This document shows positions 10,015 through 21,800 of a stretch of 64,000 nucleotides of DNA, one piece after another. The notes under the pieces are model-generated. The model was not told the origin of the DNA and did not search any database. It saw only the letters and a list, made by a program, of their open reading frames with translations. The stretch's first letter is position 1, and each line of letters opens with the position of its first letter. This stretch comes from Vombatus ursinus (lineage: Eukaryota; Chordata; Mammalia; Diprotodontia; Vombatidae): assembly GCF_900497805.2 (NCBI RefSeq), contig NW_020954562.1, positions 18,045,264-18,109,263 of the forward strand. Direction: 5' to 3'. Both the position numbers and the translations under genes were made by a program.

Positions 10015-11710
10015 AAGGAAAAAGAGAAGGAAGGAAGAGAGGAAAGTGAGGCAAAAGCAAAGGCAACATCAGGCACAAACGTTTTGGAAAGTTTATAAGC
10101 AGTTAGTTACAGATTGTTACAATGAATTAATTTCACAGTCATTATAGGAGTTTTAATTTTACATTGAAGAATATGTGATCCAACTCACATAGGTGCTTAT
10201 TCCAACAACATATTTTGCGATACATTCAAACCTTTTAATCTTGCACATTCTTTGCCAAGTCATCCCATTAATACCAATAGTGGGTCCACACAACATAATA
10301 CGGAGGTGGGGTATGATGCAAAAAAAAATTCGATTTTGGCCAACCTTTTGTTTTTATCAATAATCTTATAGGAGTCATTCTAGTTGTAGACTGAGGTACT
10401 GGATTCCTTTTACCAGGAATATTATGAAACTTCTTAAATTGGGCTGCACTTGTTATCATGTCAATAATCTCACTGGCTAAGATTCTTAGACAATAAATTG
10501 CATAAATGACTTCTTGTATTCCCTTAAAACCATTACTTAGTAGAAGGAGACTTGGAAAACAGGGCTAATCTATGATGGTAGGATCTTTACTGTCCAGGCA
10601 TAATTTGATTATTCATGTAAACAAAACTTGATTTGAAAGTTTTCATTTTGCTATTTTTTTTTAACACAAAAGAGGAGTTAGAGAAAGGGGTATCTCTCCA
10701 ATAATTTCACTGAAGCTGCATTTTTATCTTTGTGGAGACAAGCAATAGACAGTTGGCTGGGAACAGCAGTCACCACATGATACTTGGAAAGATCCAGACA
10801 CATAAAAATTTAATAAAACTGTAAATTCAATGTGGGAAAGCTTGGTATATTCTTGGTCTCCCTTGGAACAATACTGTGCATATAAGCTAAGTTGCATGAT
10901 AGTGTGTTTTCCTGACTATAAATTATATATACACACATACATATATTCTATATATACACATATACATGTATATATACACATGTGTGTATGTATGTATTTG
11001 CATGTGTGTAATAGCACACAGCCCACTGTTTTATTACAGCAAGAGAAAGCATTTTTTAAAGGAAATGAAAAACCAGGAAAACTGGCAGAGATGTTGGGCA
11101 AATATTTACTGGATTTTCAGGATAGATATTCTTTCATAACAAATTCCAACCAAAAGTTACCTAATCGAAACAAAACAGGAAACTAAACATAACAAGTTTC
11201 TCATTTGCTATTAAAAACAAGTGTGGCACAGGGCACATGCTACCTAAAAGAAAGGGTTTGTGTTTCTTGTGGTCATTAATGAGTCCAGAAATGCTTTTTA
11301 AAGCACATTTTCACCACTTTTTTTATTTTTAACAATCATTCATCCTATTTGCTATACTTAGAAAAGGAAAAATGATTCTTGCTAAATGAAACAAACCTTT
11401 CATTGTGCGTCCATTATAAAAGGCACCGAAGAGTGAAGGACTATACTAGAATAAATTTAAAACTGTTTAAATTGCCTTTAAAGAAAAGCAGTGTATACAG
11501 AAAGTTTAATTAATTGGAAATTCATCTGAGATTTTAAGTTGCTATTTTAAAATCTAAGGGAGTGTCTTGGTTGGCAAAGTGAAGAGTATCGGGACTTTTT
11601 TCTTTGTCCAAAACAACTAAGTCAGTAATTCTTCAGTTAAATGCCATATAATTTAAAATGTTGCTCTCAGGACAAACTCTGGTGTGCTTTTTAGATTTTA
11701 TTCACAGGGA
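10015..11710. other. Unassigned stretch with a TA/CA microsatellite
   Basis: There is a purine-rich patch near 10015-10080 and an alternating TA/CA/TG tract at about 10920-11010. The 118-codon plus frame 10830-11186 reads straight through this microsatellite, so it is rejected as a gene. Confidence 0.5.
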
Positions 11711-11711
11711 A

Positions 11712-11930
11712 GCTGAAGGGCAGCCTAATGGAGAAAGAGGAACAGATTTGGAATCAGACGACCAGGGTTTAAATCTCAACTCTATTATTTTCTATCTGGG
11801 TGACCTTAGAACAGTCATATTATCTCTCTGAGCTTATTTCCTCCTGTGTAAAATAATAATTGGACCAAATAATCTCTGAGAACCCTTCTTGGTTTAAAGG
11901 TATGGTCTAAAGGCTAGAGTCCTAACCTCA
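11712..11930 (+). mobile_element. MIR-like tRNA SINE
   Basis: The order is 'CAGATTTGGAATCAGACGAC', 'TTTAAATCTCAACTC', 'GGTGACCTTAGAACAGTCA', then a tail 'TTGGACCAAATAATCTCTGAG'. The tail form 'gaccagatgatctctaaggtcc' is common to several copies in the window, for example at 44470. Confidence 0.65.
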
Positions 11931-11999
11931 GAATTGAAGTGTTGTTTCATTGTTTTATTTTTCAGTGCTCCTCAATCCAACCCCAAAATGGTAAATAAT

Positions 12000-12262
12000 A
12001 ATAATAATAATAAACAACAACTAAAATTTATCTAGCACTTTAAGGTGCAAAAGCACCTTATATACACATATATGATTAAATGCATATACCATTTGATCTT
12101 TAAACCAGCCCTGTGAGGTAGATACCATTATCCTGTAGATGAAGAAACTAAGTCTAAGAGAGGTTAAATCATGTGCTTGGGGTCACATAGCTATTAAACA
12201 TCTAAGATAAAATTTAAACTCGGATCTTGATTCTAGACCCAGTGTTTTATCCATTTATATAT
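12000..12262 (-). mobile_element. CORE-SINE, antisense
   Basis: It starts in an AAT repeat (11994-12012), then 'TATCTAGCACTTTAAGGTGC', 'CCAGCCCTGTGAGGTAGATA', 'GATGAAGAAACTAAG' and 'GGTCACATAGCTATTAA'. It ends with the reversed head 'CAGTGTTTTATCCATT'. Confidence 0.75.
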
Positions 12263-12570
12263 GCGTGTGTGTGTATGTGTGTATACATGTGTATGTATAC
12301 ACATAAACACACATATATATACATACACCAATAATATGTATAGTATATATGTAGAAATATACATACACATATTTTAAATATAATTAAATTGAAAGCTACA
12401 TAGCACTTGTAATTAATCAAAAAGTGGAGTGTAGCTTACACATATAATATGTTTGTGTGTATATGTAATATATATGTAAATGTAAATACATATATTTAAA
12501 TATAATTAAGTTGATTTTGAAAGTTTCATAACAGTCCCTGTAATTAATCAGAAAATATGGAGTGTAGCAA
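12263..12570. repeat. TA/TG-rich tract with a ~122-bp tandem duplication
   Basis: 12371-12435 and 12494-12568 both run from 'TTTAAATATAATTAA' through 'TGTAATTAATCA' to 'GGAGTGTAGC'. Both copies are preceded by alternating TA/TG sequence. The two copies differ by small insertions and substitutions. Confidence 0.7.
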
Positions 12571-12894
12571 AATTAAGACTAGGAATCCCATAATTTTCCA
12601 AATATTCAGGTAATTATATCAATTCTAGTCCCCAAATCTCCCCACCAAAAAAAAAAGAGAGAGAATTATTTTGCTTAATAACATTTTTTCTCCAAATTAT
12701 CATGTTGCGTCTTTTGAATTAAGTAAAGATGCCAATTTTAGTTTTACTAAAGTGACCTAGAATTTCTTAAGATAATTTATGCCAATTCAAATTAGTGAGG
12801 AGCACTTGAAATAATTGGTGTGCCCACATTTGCTAGCAATCACACTTTGCTCCACTTGTTAATTTTCACCTCACAGACATTTATTGCCTCAACA

Positions 12895-13070
12895 TTTATG
12901 GAACACTCAACTAGGATTCAAGACTTGGCCTCAAATCATGGTCCTGCCGCTTTTGACCCATGTGACACTGAACAATTTTCCCTCCCTGGAATTCAGTTTC
13001 GTTATCTGCAAAATGATACTAATAAGCTGCTCTCTAAGGTCTGTTTAAATTCTATCCTACTTTCCCAATC
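12895..13070 (+). mobile_element. MIR SINE fragment
   Basis: The order 'ATTCAAGACTTGGCCTCAAA', 'CCATGTGACACTGAACAATT', 'TCAGTTTCGTTATCTGCAAA', then 'TCTCTAAGGTCTG' fits a diverged MIR. The 85-codon frame over it is not a gene. Confidence 0.6.
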
Positions 13071-13351
13071 AGCTTGAATAGCTTCTCTTTAGTTCTATAT
13101 ATAGAATCTTTAGGCAGTGAATGCACAAAGAGGAAGCTTTCTCTCCATAATAGAGAGACCTCATGAGAAGCCCATATGTCAGGCAAGAGGAGACCTTTAC
13201 ATATTGTTTGAGAATGAAAAGAGGAGACCTTCTATAATCTGTGGTCCATGCAGAATTCCCTCTGGTAAGGCTTTCTTCACTGTTAGATGACTCTTACTCT
13301 GCAGATAGAATACTGACAATTTATTTTACAGCAAAGGTTTTTAACCTCAGG

Positions 13352-13352
<1 letters not shown>

Positions 13353-13385
<33 letters not shown>
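13353..13385. repeat. (TG)n microsatellite
   Basis: About 16 TG units directly follow 'TTTTTAACCTCAGGA', which resembles a degraded hAT end. A (GATA)n tract follows at 13667-13685. Confidence 0.9.
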
Positions 13386-13387
<2 letters not shown>

Positions 13388-13389
13388 CT

Positions 13390-15060
13390 ATATATTCAAA
13401 CATGTTTAGTGTGTACAAGACCAATAAACCGTAAACATACTGATTCCCTGACACTCATTTTTCTCTCTTTTCCTTGAAGGGATAGAGATGAATGATGTTA
13501 ATATGTGCTTATGAATACACGAAATCAGAAATCAGTATAAATCCCAGAAGTCAGTACCTATACATGTATGTATATGCATGTATATGCGTATAATATATTT
13601 CCTCCATTTATATATTTTGGAATCAATTCTCTTTTTTACCTTCTGCATTACTTTCGCTTATCTGTGGATAGATAGATAGATAGATGTAATAATAATTTGT
13701 GAAAAATTAACTATAAGGACTTTCAGCCAGAGAAGCTGCATCTAATGCTAAAGGGCTTTAAAAACTTGCTAATAAAATATAGGTGTATAAGCACAGTCTA
13801 TTAAATTACTCTACCCAAACTGATCACTGTCAGTTCTTGTGTTCTTTCTCTTACCACCAGTCCCTAATTCAGATACAGAAAATGTTCCAGGTAAAGCTCT
13901 CCAGTACAAGCTAACCAGTAAGCCTGAGACTGAATGTCCCAAAAGGCTAATTCCTGCAATGATTTTTCTGACAGGAGTAAAGCCTCCCCAGAAATCTTCA
14001 ATATTCCAGAGAATGCACAAATAGGATCTGTCCCCTGAGGTTGATTGCAACAGAAGAAAACCACAGGGAGCCAAACAAAACTAATGGAGAAGGTAAAAGA
14101 GGAGATGAAGGCCAATACCACTGATGGGATAGATGCTATGCAGACTGATTCCTGGGCTTCATTTTAACCACAAAATGCCCTTCCTGACACCATATAATTG
14201 ATCTGGCACATCCAGAAACAATGCAGCCTGACAATCATCAGTAGTATTGAACTTCTGGCTGGGACTCTGTGTATCTTGTACTTTTTCCCCTAGAGCTGTG
14301 ATCACCAGCAATGGCCTGGGGCCATTGACCTGCTCCTCCTTGAATATAATGAAATGTAGAATTTACTATTAATGAAGATGGTTATCCCCTCTGTAACAGG
14401 GAACATGTTTAACCTCAGGTTCCCTCTGGGTCTGTTTATTCAATTCCTACCTATGTGAATAGGATTTGCACTGGAGAAAATAATTTTAAAAGAATCTAGA
14501 ATGTCCTATTTCATCTCAATTCTCCCCCCCCCCCACTGTATTGTACCTTATTAGAAAGTTAGTTCCTAAATCACTACAAATACGTAAGGGACAAATGGCA
14601 TGGGAATGTCTTGTTCCACAGTGGAAGCAGACTGGGTCAAACACATCTCAACTTCAGAGTTGGCTTGTATAGGTCTGGGATTGACCTCAGTGGTCCAGCT
14701 TCAAAAGACTTACTAAGAAGTAGGACTGGTAGGTTCTGCAGCTCATCTGATGGTTTTGCTCTGGATTAAGTCCTGGGGTCAACCTGGAGTAAAATAAACA
14801 ATGTCATCCCTGGAACTGAGCTGACCTGCAAGACATTTCAAACAAAGAGTAGCACCAGTCCAGGCTAGACTTCCCAGGGATCCTCTTAGTCTGAAGCACA
14901 TTTTCTGGTTCCACAATAGGATGAGAATAAATTATTTTCTACCAGTCTTGATCAGTGATTGAATGTGTAACCTTGGTGGCAGAGGATCTAGAGAAAACCA
15001 ACTTGCTGTTGTAATTTACATAGAAAAATCATGTCCAAATAGGAATGTCTTACAATTGTG
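13390..15060. other. Unassigned non-coding stretch
   Basis: No named repeat was recognised. Opposing frames at 13811-14121 (up to 87 codons) were examined. The minus frame has a hydrophobic run (FISSFTFSISFVWLPVVFF) but no family that I recognise. A C-run lies at 14524-14534. Confidence 0.4.
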
Positions 15061-15061
15061 G

Positions 15062-15225
15062 TCATAGGATAAAGAATTAGAACAGATAATAGAGATCACC
15101 TAATTCAATTTCTTCACTTTATATATGAAGAAACAGAAATCCAAAAAAGCCAAACAGTTTTTCCAATGCCACACAGGTAAGAAGTATCAGTCAATATTCA
15201 GATCTTCTGATTCCAAAGGTTCCCA
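15062..15225 (-). mobile_element. MIR/THER2-type SINE, antisense
   Basis: The plus strand has 'AATAGAGATCACCTAATTCA', 'TATATGAAGAAACAG', 'CAATGCCACACAGGTAAGAA' and 'CTTCTGATTCCAAA'. This is the usual reverse-strand order of this ancient SINE. Confidence 0.6.
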
Positions 15226-16562
15226 TGTAAATTCCCCAAAAGATACAGCACAGAAACTGAGCAGGAATCTTGATGTTCATAATCAAAATAGCTGATTAGA
15301 GTTGTGTTACTGAAAACTGAGCTCATGATGAACCTAAAAAGTAAAGTTAATAGGGAAGGAGACAGTCAGAGCCCAAGTAGCTGATATACCCAAAACTGGA
15401 TCAGAGGAGCTGGCTAGACATTAGAGAAAAGACATGTGACCTGTTCACTCATGTAGTCAGAGAGCTCAGTTTTCATGTGCCAGCTTGGCTCATCCCCTAG
15501 GGCATTAGCTCAATGAGATAGTTATACACACTCTCACACCATCTTATCTTGGATTTTACATCAACTGATATCCTAATTAAAACATTAGAATCTTTGCATA
15601 TAGATCCATGGCAGAGTAGAGAAGTACTCACCTGTGTTCTCCCAAACTTACCTGCAAATAACTCCAAAATAACACCACAAATCAAATTCTGGAGCAGAAC
15701 CAACAAAAGGTCAAATGAAACAATTTCCCGGCCCAAGATGTCTTAAGAGGTCAGTAGAAAAGATCTGTCTCACTGTGATGGTGGTTGATCCTGGGGCACA
15801 GAGCAGAGCATATACAGACTATACTGGCAATAGCAATATGGGCCTTAAAGGTGGCTAAATTGGTGGCAGTAGCAGCTTCAGTTTTCAGGGCCAAACAACT
15901 GGTCTGAAGGAGATTGCAGAGGACTTTTTGCTAGTCCTGGGTTCAGGACCCTGTTGAATTGCCCACACAGCCACAGTCCAATGACCAAAATAAGGGATAA
16001 CATTTGCAGCTCCAGAGGAGCAGGGGCTCTTGTTGGGGTTCCAGAGCAGGGAAGACAGTTTGTGGTCACTCATGGGGGGGTAGGGAACCTGATCTCAATT
16101 CCAAGACGTAGTCCCAGAACCAGGAAGTATGCTAGAGAAAGTCCCTTCTGGGATAAAGACCAGAGTATAGGTCAGGAGAGCAGTGACCACACCTCTCCCT
16201 AGATCATATTATATTGGAAGAACAAAAAGGCTACAGACCCCCAGAGATGTCTCTGAAAATAACAGCAAAAAAGTCCTGAATCTTGTGACAGTGCCCCCTT
16301 CATCCCAGGAGCAGAACACAACTTTAACATAAAGTTAAAAGTCAAGAAATAGGTCAGAGAAATGAGCAAACAACAAAAAGAACTTGACCATAGCAAGTTA
16401 CTATGATAATAGGGAAGAATAAGACATAAATCCAGGGGACAATGATGTCAAAGCAGCTAGAAGCAAAGCCTCAAAAATGTGAATTGGTCACAGGCCAAAT
16501 AAGAATTCCTAGAAAAGGTCAAAAAATATTTTAAAAATCAAATAAGAGAGGTAGAGGAAAAA

Positions 16563-17160
16563 ATGGGAAAAGAAATGAGAGTGATGCAAGAAAATTATGA
16601 AGAAACTCAACATTTTGGTAAAAAAAGGAATAAAAAAACTGAAGAAAATAACATCTTAAGAAACAAAGTTGGTCAAATGGTAAAGGAGGTTCAAAAGCTT
16701 ACTGAAGAAAATAATCTCTTAAAAATTACAATTGGTCAAGAGGAAGCTAATGACTCCATGAAATACCAACAAACAACAATCAAAAAATGAAAAAAAATTG
16801 GAAAAAATGTGAAATGCCTAATTGGAAAACAATTAAGTTGGAAAAATGATTGAGGAGAGAAAATTTAAGAATTATTGGACTACTTGAAAGCCATGATTAA
16901 AAAAAGAACCTAGACATCATATTTCAAGAAGTTATAAAAAAAAAAACTGCCCTGATATCCTAGAACCAGAGGTTAAAATATACATTGAATGAATCCCTTA
17001 ACCAACTCCTAAAAGAGATTCCAAAATGAAAATTCCCAAGGATAGTATAGCCAAATTCTAAAGTTCCCAGGTAAAGAAGAAAATATTGAAAGCAGCAAGA
17101 AAGAAACAATTCAAATATCATGGACCCACAGTTAGGTTCACACAAGACTTAGCAGCTTTC
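16563..17160 (+). pseudogene. L1-B ORF1 remnant
   Basis: The first 75 codons (16563-16787) are a highly charged coiled coil with EENN repeats (KKTEENNILRNK; KLTEENNLLK), as in the L1 ORF1p N-terminal half. Downstream pieces in other frames (NLRIIGLLESHD; LDIIFQEVIKK) match the RNA-recognition domain. Several frame breaks separate them. The protein would be an RNA-binding trimer, but it is not made from this copy. Confidence 0.75.
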
Positions 17161-17178
17161 ACATTAAAAGATTGAAGG

Positions 17179-17330
17179 GGGGCAGGTAGGTGGTGCAGTG
17201 GATAGAGCACCAGCCCTGAAGTCAGGAGGACCTGAGTTCAAATCCGGCCTCAGACCAAACACTTGACACTTACTAGTTGGGTGACCTTGGGCAAGTCACT
17301 TAATCCCGATTGCCAAACCAAAAAAAAAAA
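17179..17330 (+). mobile_element. tRNA-derived marsupial SINE in L1-B (WSINE1-like)
   Basis: It starts GGGGCAGGTAGGTGGTGCAG, has tRNA-like A and B boxes (GTGGATAGAGCACC; GAGTTCAAATCC), and ends in an A-tail. It is flanked by a perfect 13-bp target duplication AAAAGATTGAAGG (17166-17178, 17331-17343). It is younger than its L1 host. The family name is from memory. Confidence 0.92.
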
Positions 17331-17993
17331 AAAAGATTGAAGGGCTTAGAATGTGATATTCTGGAAGGCAAAGGGACTAGGATTATAAACAAGAATCATC
17401 TAGCCAGCAAAACTGAGTACAACCTTCAGAGAGAAAATGGATATTTAGTGAAATAGAAGACTTTCAACCATTCCTGAGGAAAAGACATGAGCTGAATAGA
17501 AAATTTGGCTTTCAAGAGAAGCATAAAAAGAAGTTAGCTCTATCAAACAGTTAAAAAACAATTAATTCTAAGCTATATTCAATTATTTGGAAAATAGGCA
17601 AAGAAAAAGTCCTACCAGATTCCTTTTATGATACACATATGGTGCTGATACTCAAAAAAGGAAGAACAAATATAGAGAAAGAAAACCAAAAAAAAAATTT
17701 CCCTAATGAATATTGATGCAAAACTTTTAAATAAAATGCTAGCAAGGATATTACAGCAAGATATCACAAAGATCATCGATTATGACCAGGTGAGATTAAT
17801 ACCATGAATGCAAGGCTGTTTCCATATTAGGAAAAGTATTAGCATAATTGAACAAATTAATAACAAAAACAACAAAAATCATATGATTATCTAAATAGAT
17901 GTAGAAAAAGATTTTGACAGAATACACTTATTTCTATTCAAAAAATAGAAAACATAGGAGTAAATAGAGTTTTCCTTAAAATGATAAGTAGTA

Positions 17994-18179
17994 GGGGCAG
18001 CTAGGTGGTTCAGTGGATAGAGCACCAGCCTTGGATTCAGGAGGACCTGAGTTCAAATTCAGCCTCAGACACTTGACACTTACTAGCTATGTGACCCTGG
18101 GCAAGTCACTTAAACCTGATTGCCTCACCAAAAAAAGCAAGAAAAATAAAAATAAAACAAAAATAAAAAATAAAATAAA
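17994..18179 (+). mobile_element. tRNA-derived marsupial SINE in L1-B, second copy
   Basis: This is the same family as 17179-17330 (GGGGCAGCTAGGTGGTTCAG). It ends in a long A-rich tail with AAAAT units. A 10-bp duplication ATAAGTAGTA flanks it (17984-17993, 18180-18189). Confidence 0.92.
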
Positions 18180-18298
18180 ATAAGTAGTATCTATCTAAAA
18201 CCAGCAACAAGCATTATCTGTAAAGCAGATAAGCTAGAAGCCTTTCCAATAAGATCAGCAGTGAAGCAAGGATGCCCATTATCACCAGTATTTTTCAA

Positions 18299-18385
18299 TA
18301 TTCTAATTATTTTATTTCTTTTCTTTTTGTTATAACTAGCATTTCTAGTAATAACAAAAAGAAAAGAAATAAAATAATTAGAATA
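18299..18385. repeat. 35-bp-arm inverted duplication inside L1-B
   Basis: 18299-18333 and 18351-18385 are exact reverse complements. The 17-nt centre adds a further 5-bp pair (ACTAG/CTAGT) around a 5-nt loop after one mismatch. The right arm is normal L1 sequence, so the left arm is an inverted copy of it. Confidence 0.9.
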
Positions 18386-18954
18386 GGCAATGGAATGAGG
18401 AAACAAAACTATCACACTTTGCAGATGATATGATGGTATATTTTAAAAAATTGTAAAGAATCAATTAAAAAACTAGATGAAACAATCAAAAATTTCAGCA
18501 AAGTTTTGGGATATGAAACAAACCCACATAAGTCATTAGCATGTCTATATATTACCAATGAAGTTGAGCAGGGAGATATAGAAAGGGAAATTATGTTTAA
18601 AATAACTGTGGACAATACAAAATAGTTGGCAGTGTACCTTCCAAGACAAACCCAGGAATTATGTGAACACAATCACAAAATGCTTTTCACACAAATAAAG
18701 TCAGATTGGAGAAATATTGATTCCTCGTGGGTAGGCTGAGACAATATAACACAATGACAATTCTACCTAACTTAATTTACTCATTCCATGTCATACCAAT
18801 CAAATTATCAAAGAATTATTTTCTAGAACAAGGAAAAATAATAACAAAAATCATCTAGAAGGACAAAACATCAAGGATATCAAGGATAATCAAGAGAATC
18901 AATGAAAATGTGAAGGAAGGTGGCTTAGTAATGCCACATCTCAAAATACATTGT

Positions 18955-19375
18955 TGTTTGTTGCTATTCATTTGTTCATTTGTATCTGACTCTTCATGTC
19001 CCTATGGACCATAGCACACCAGGCCCTTCTGTACTTCACTATCTCCTAAAGTCTTGCTTTCATGACACTATCAATCCATCTCATTCCCTGCTATCCCCTT
19101 CTCCTTTTGCTTTTATTTTTTTTTCCAACATCAGAATCTTTTCCAATAAGTCCTGTCTTCTCGTTATGTGACCAAAGTATTTAAGCTTCAGCTTCAGTAT
19201 TTGTCCTTCTAATGCATAGTCTAAATGTATTTCTTTAAGTATTAATTGATTCTATCTCCTTGCTATTCAAAGACTTCTAAAAAGTTCTGCAGAACCACAA
19301 TTTGAAAGTATCAATGGTATGGTATGCAGTTTCCTTATAATCAAAATTTCACAGCTATACCTTTGAGATAATCTT
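18955..19375 (-). mobile_element. BovB/RTE LINE 3' fragment, antisense, inserted in L1-B
   Basis: The plus strand reads 'TTGTTGCTATTCATTTG', 'TATCTGACTCTTCATGTCCC', 'ACCATAGCACACCAGGCCC', 'CCAACATCAGAATCTTTTCC', 'TTTAAGCTTCAGCTTCAGTA' and 'CTCCTTGCTATTCAAAGACT'. This is the well-known reverse strand of the BovB/RTE ORF2 end and 3' tail. The left end is therefore the LINE 3' end. A short stretch of L1 target seems lost at the insertion. Confidence 0.8.
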
Positions 19376-20619
19376 CAAAATAATCTGGTAGTGGCCAAGA
19401 AATAGAATGGTGGATTAGTAGGATAGATTATATACAAAACACATAGTAGTAAATGATCATAGTAATTTGGTGTTTGACATGCTCAAGAATCCAAGATTTT
19501 GGGACAAGAAATCATTATCTGACAAAAATTGCTGGGAAAATGGGAAAATGTTTTGGCGGAAAGTAGATACAAAGCAACATCTCACAATGTATACTGAGAT
19601 AAAGTAAAAACACAGGTACGTGATTTAGACATAAAGGGTGATATCAAAAGCAAATTAGGGGAGCATGGAATATTTTACCTGTCATATTTATAGATAAACA
19701 AATAATTTATGACTAACTAAGAGATAGAGAGCCTTATGGGATGTAAAATGAATAATTTTGATTACGTCAAGTTAATTTCTTTTTGCACAAACAAAACTAA
19801 TACAGCCAAGATTAAAAGAGAAGTGAGAAACTTGGGAAAAAATACAGCAAATCTCTTTGATAAAGGCCTCTTTTCTCAAATACTGAGTCAAATTTATAAG
19901 AATATGAATTATTCTCCAATTGATAAATGATCAAAGGATATGAATAGGCAGTTTTCAGAAGAAGAAATCAAAGCTATTAATAGTTATATAAAATGCTCTA
20001 AATCACTATTGATTAGAGAAATGCAAACTAAAACAACTCTGAGGCACCACCTCATACCTGTCAAATTGTCTAATATGACAAAAAAGGAAAATGATAAATG
20101 TTGGAAGGGATGTGGAAAAATTGGAACATGAATGCACAATGGGTAGAGTTGTGAACTGATCCAACCATTCTGGAGAGCAATTCAGAACTATCCCTAAAGG
20201 GCTATAAAATTGTGCATACCCTTTGACCCAGCAATACCACTAGTAGATCTGTATCCCAAAGAGATAAAATAAAAAGGAAAGGGCCCAATATATACAAAAA
20301 TATTTATAACAGCTCTTTTTGTGGTGGCAAAGAATTAGAAATTGTGGGATGCCCATCAACTGGAGAATAGCTAAACAAATGCTTAGTCTTTAAACGTGAA
20401 TTATTGTAAATGTGAGTTATTAGAGTATCTTACAGTATTGAGACAGTAGGTCTATAGGTCACAAGTAACAGTAAGCCTCTGCATCTTACCAGTGATGATT
20501 TGTGCTCAAAAAATGTTGCCAGAGATAACACAAAAAAATGAAAGCAAGATTAAATGCTTAAGTGCTAAAATATACAAAGGCAAAGTTTCCAGAGTCAATC
20601 GAGTATTTAGTTTGTGGTA

Positions 20620-20700
20620 TTTTTTTTACATTTATTTTTTCTCATTTATATGTAAACAACATTTTTAACATTTTTTTAAAATTTTGAGTTCCATACATCA
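20620..20700 (-). mobile_element. L1 3'UTR-like fragment, antisense
   Basis: 'TATGTAAACAACATTTTTAAC' and 'TTTAAAATTTTGAGTTCC' resemble the reverse complement of the marsupial L1 3' end. The copy is short, so the call is tentative. Confidence 0.4.
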
Positions 20701-20714
20701 CAAAATAGAAAAAA

Positions 20715-20800
20715 AAAAGCGTAAGAGCTCCTGCTCTCAAGGAGTTTATTTTCTGATTAGGGGAGCGAACATATTTAATAGAACTCAGTTGCAGAGCAGA
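20715..20800 (-). mobile_element. L2-type 3' end fragment, antisense
   Basis: 'CTGCTCTCAAGGAGTTTATTTTCTGATTAGGGGAG' (read in pieces) fits the reverse L2 pattern 'ccctcaaggagcttacattctaatggggga'. Confidence 0.45.
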
Positions 20801-21690
20801 TGGAAAAGCCCAGCTGTCTTAATGATGCAACATCATGGCAAATTGCAAAGCTTGGGGGTTCCTGTGGGTGCATTTAGATAGCAATGCCCAGGGACATAGA
20901 TATAGTAGTAAGACAGATGTCATGTCCCAGAGATCTTTAGTTCTCAGTGTCGGAGCAAATTATAAGGTGGAGGTCCTCCACCAGATTCCTATAAGAATTG
21001 TAGTTTCAATTTCCTACCAATCTAAATGGTGTGATCAGCCAGGTCCAATGGGAACACTGGGTTCCTTCCTGCTTATTTAATCTGCAGTTAGTGTCTGGAC
21101 TAGAATGGAAAAGGGGAAGAAGCTCTGGAAGAAAGTTATGGGAAATTGATTGTGGGATGTGGAGTAACAAAGGGTGGAAGAGGGAGGCATACAAGAAAAG
21201 CTGACGGTAACAGGCAGACAACCTGAGTTTTCCAATGTTATTCATTGAAAAAAAGTTAAAATTCTCAAAGGAAGTCTTCCAACACTTTTAACAGATGCTT
21301 TATGGAGACATTATGGAACCTCATGGATAAGAATCACATTGCATGAGAAGTCCTGAATTGATTTCAAACTGTACCACTAGAGGGCATGCTCACACCAATG
21401 AGATCATGCTTCCATCAAAGCATTTGAAACACTATGGTATATTGACCTACTCCTCACAGGCCAGAGCTACTACACATTGTAGGAAAAAAAAAAAAAAGTT
21501 TTAAACTTTACCCCTTTAGGGGAGCTCATAATTATTCTATTTTTGACCTTTGGTTCTGAAAGATCTCAGCCTTCCTCTGGCACTGAAATTCCAATGGACC
21601 TCCTTGTACAAAGAGGAATTTATAAGCAGCAACACCACATTTTCTGATCGTGTAATTTGTAGCTCACCTAGCTTTTTGTTAATCCATCTA
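20800..21690. other. Unassigned stretch, contains a CTCF-like site
   Basis: No repeat was recognised. Overlapping small frames (20835-21245) are not supported as genes. The CTCF-like motif at 21373-21389 lies here. Confidence 0.45.
21373..21389 (+). promoter_or_regulatory. CTCF-like motif, forward
   Basis: ACCACTAGAGGGCATGC contains CCACTAGAGGGC, which matches the CTCF core (CCA-C/G-C/T-AG-A/G-G/T-GGC) at every core position. The surrounding sequence is not a recognised repeat. Confidence 0.5.
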
Positions 21691-21800
21691 AAGGCTTCTG
21701 CTTGTTTTAGGTCCCTTTTCCATTTATCTGTTTACTTGATGTTTTAGTCTCTTGTTCACAAGTGTGAATTTATGTCAAAAATTCAATTCAACAAACGTTT
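21690..21800. repeat. Left copy of a diverged local direct repeat
   Basis: 'TTACTTGATGTTTTAGTCTC' and 'GAATTTATGTCAAAAATTCA' recur in the same order and orientation at 22236-22345. 21785-21880 continues into L2-like reverse sequence. Confidence 0.6.

Larger units (their letters stand above)
15597..20390 (+). mobile_element. L1-B: sense L1 LINE, 5' region present, 3' end missing, heavily interrupted
   Basis: The 5' end resembles that of L1-C (GATCCATGGCAGAGTAGAG). The 5'UTR runs to about 16500, then ORF1, then reverse-transcriptase codons from about 17590 ([15 protein letters not shown]). The catalytic FADD is at 18418-18429, and the C-terminal region at 19736-20131 (TNKTNTAKIKRE; CWKGCGKIGT). 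The ORF2 endonuclease and the region before the RT are absent, joined near 17575. The 3' end stops at about 20380 without a 3'UTR or poly(A). Two SINEs and a BovB/RTE fragment lie inside. No full-length reading frame remains. Confidence 0.88.

Noticed and set aside
10830-11186. 118-codon plus frame
   Set aside because: It is created by reading through a TA/CA microsatellite.
13811-14121. Opposing frames, one with a hydrophobic segment
   Set aside because: No family was recognised, there is no splice or start context, and the frames overlap on both strands. Left as unassigned sequence.
17179-17330. tRNA gene in the SINE head
   Set aside because: A and B box-like motifs are present, but the unit has a SINE body, A-tail and target duplication. 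It is not a functional tRNA gene. The same holds for the other SINE heads.
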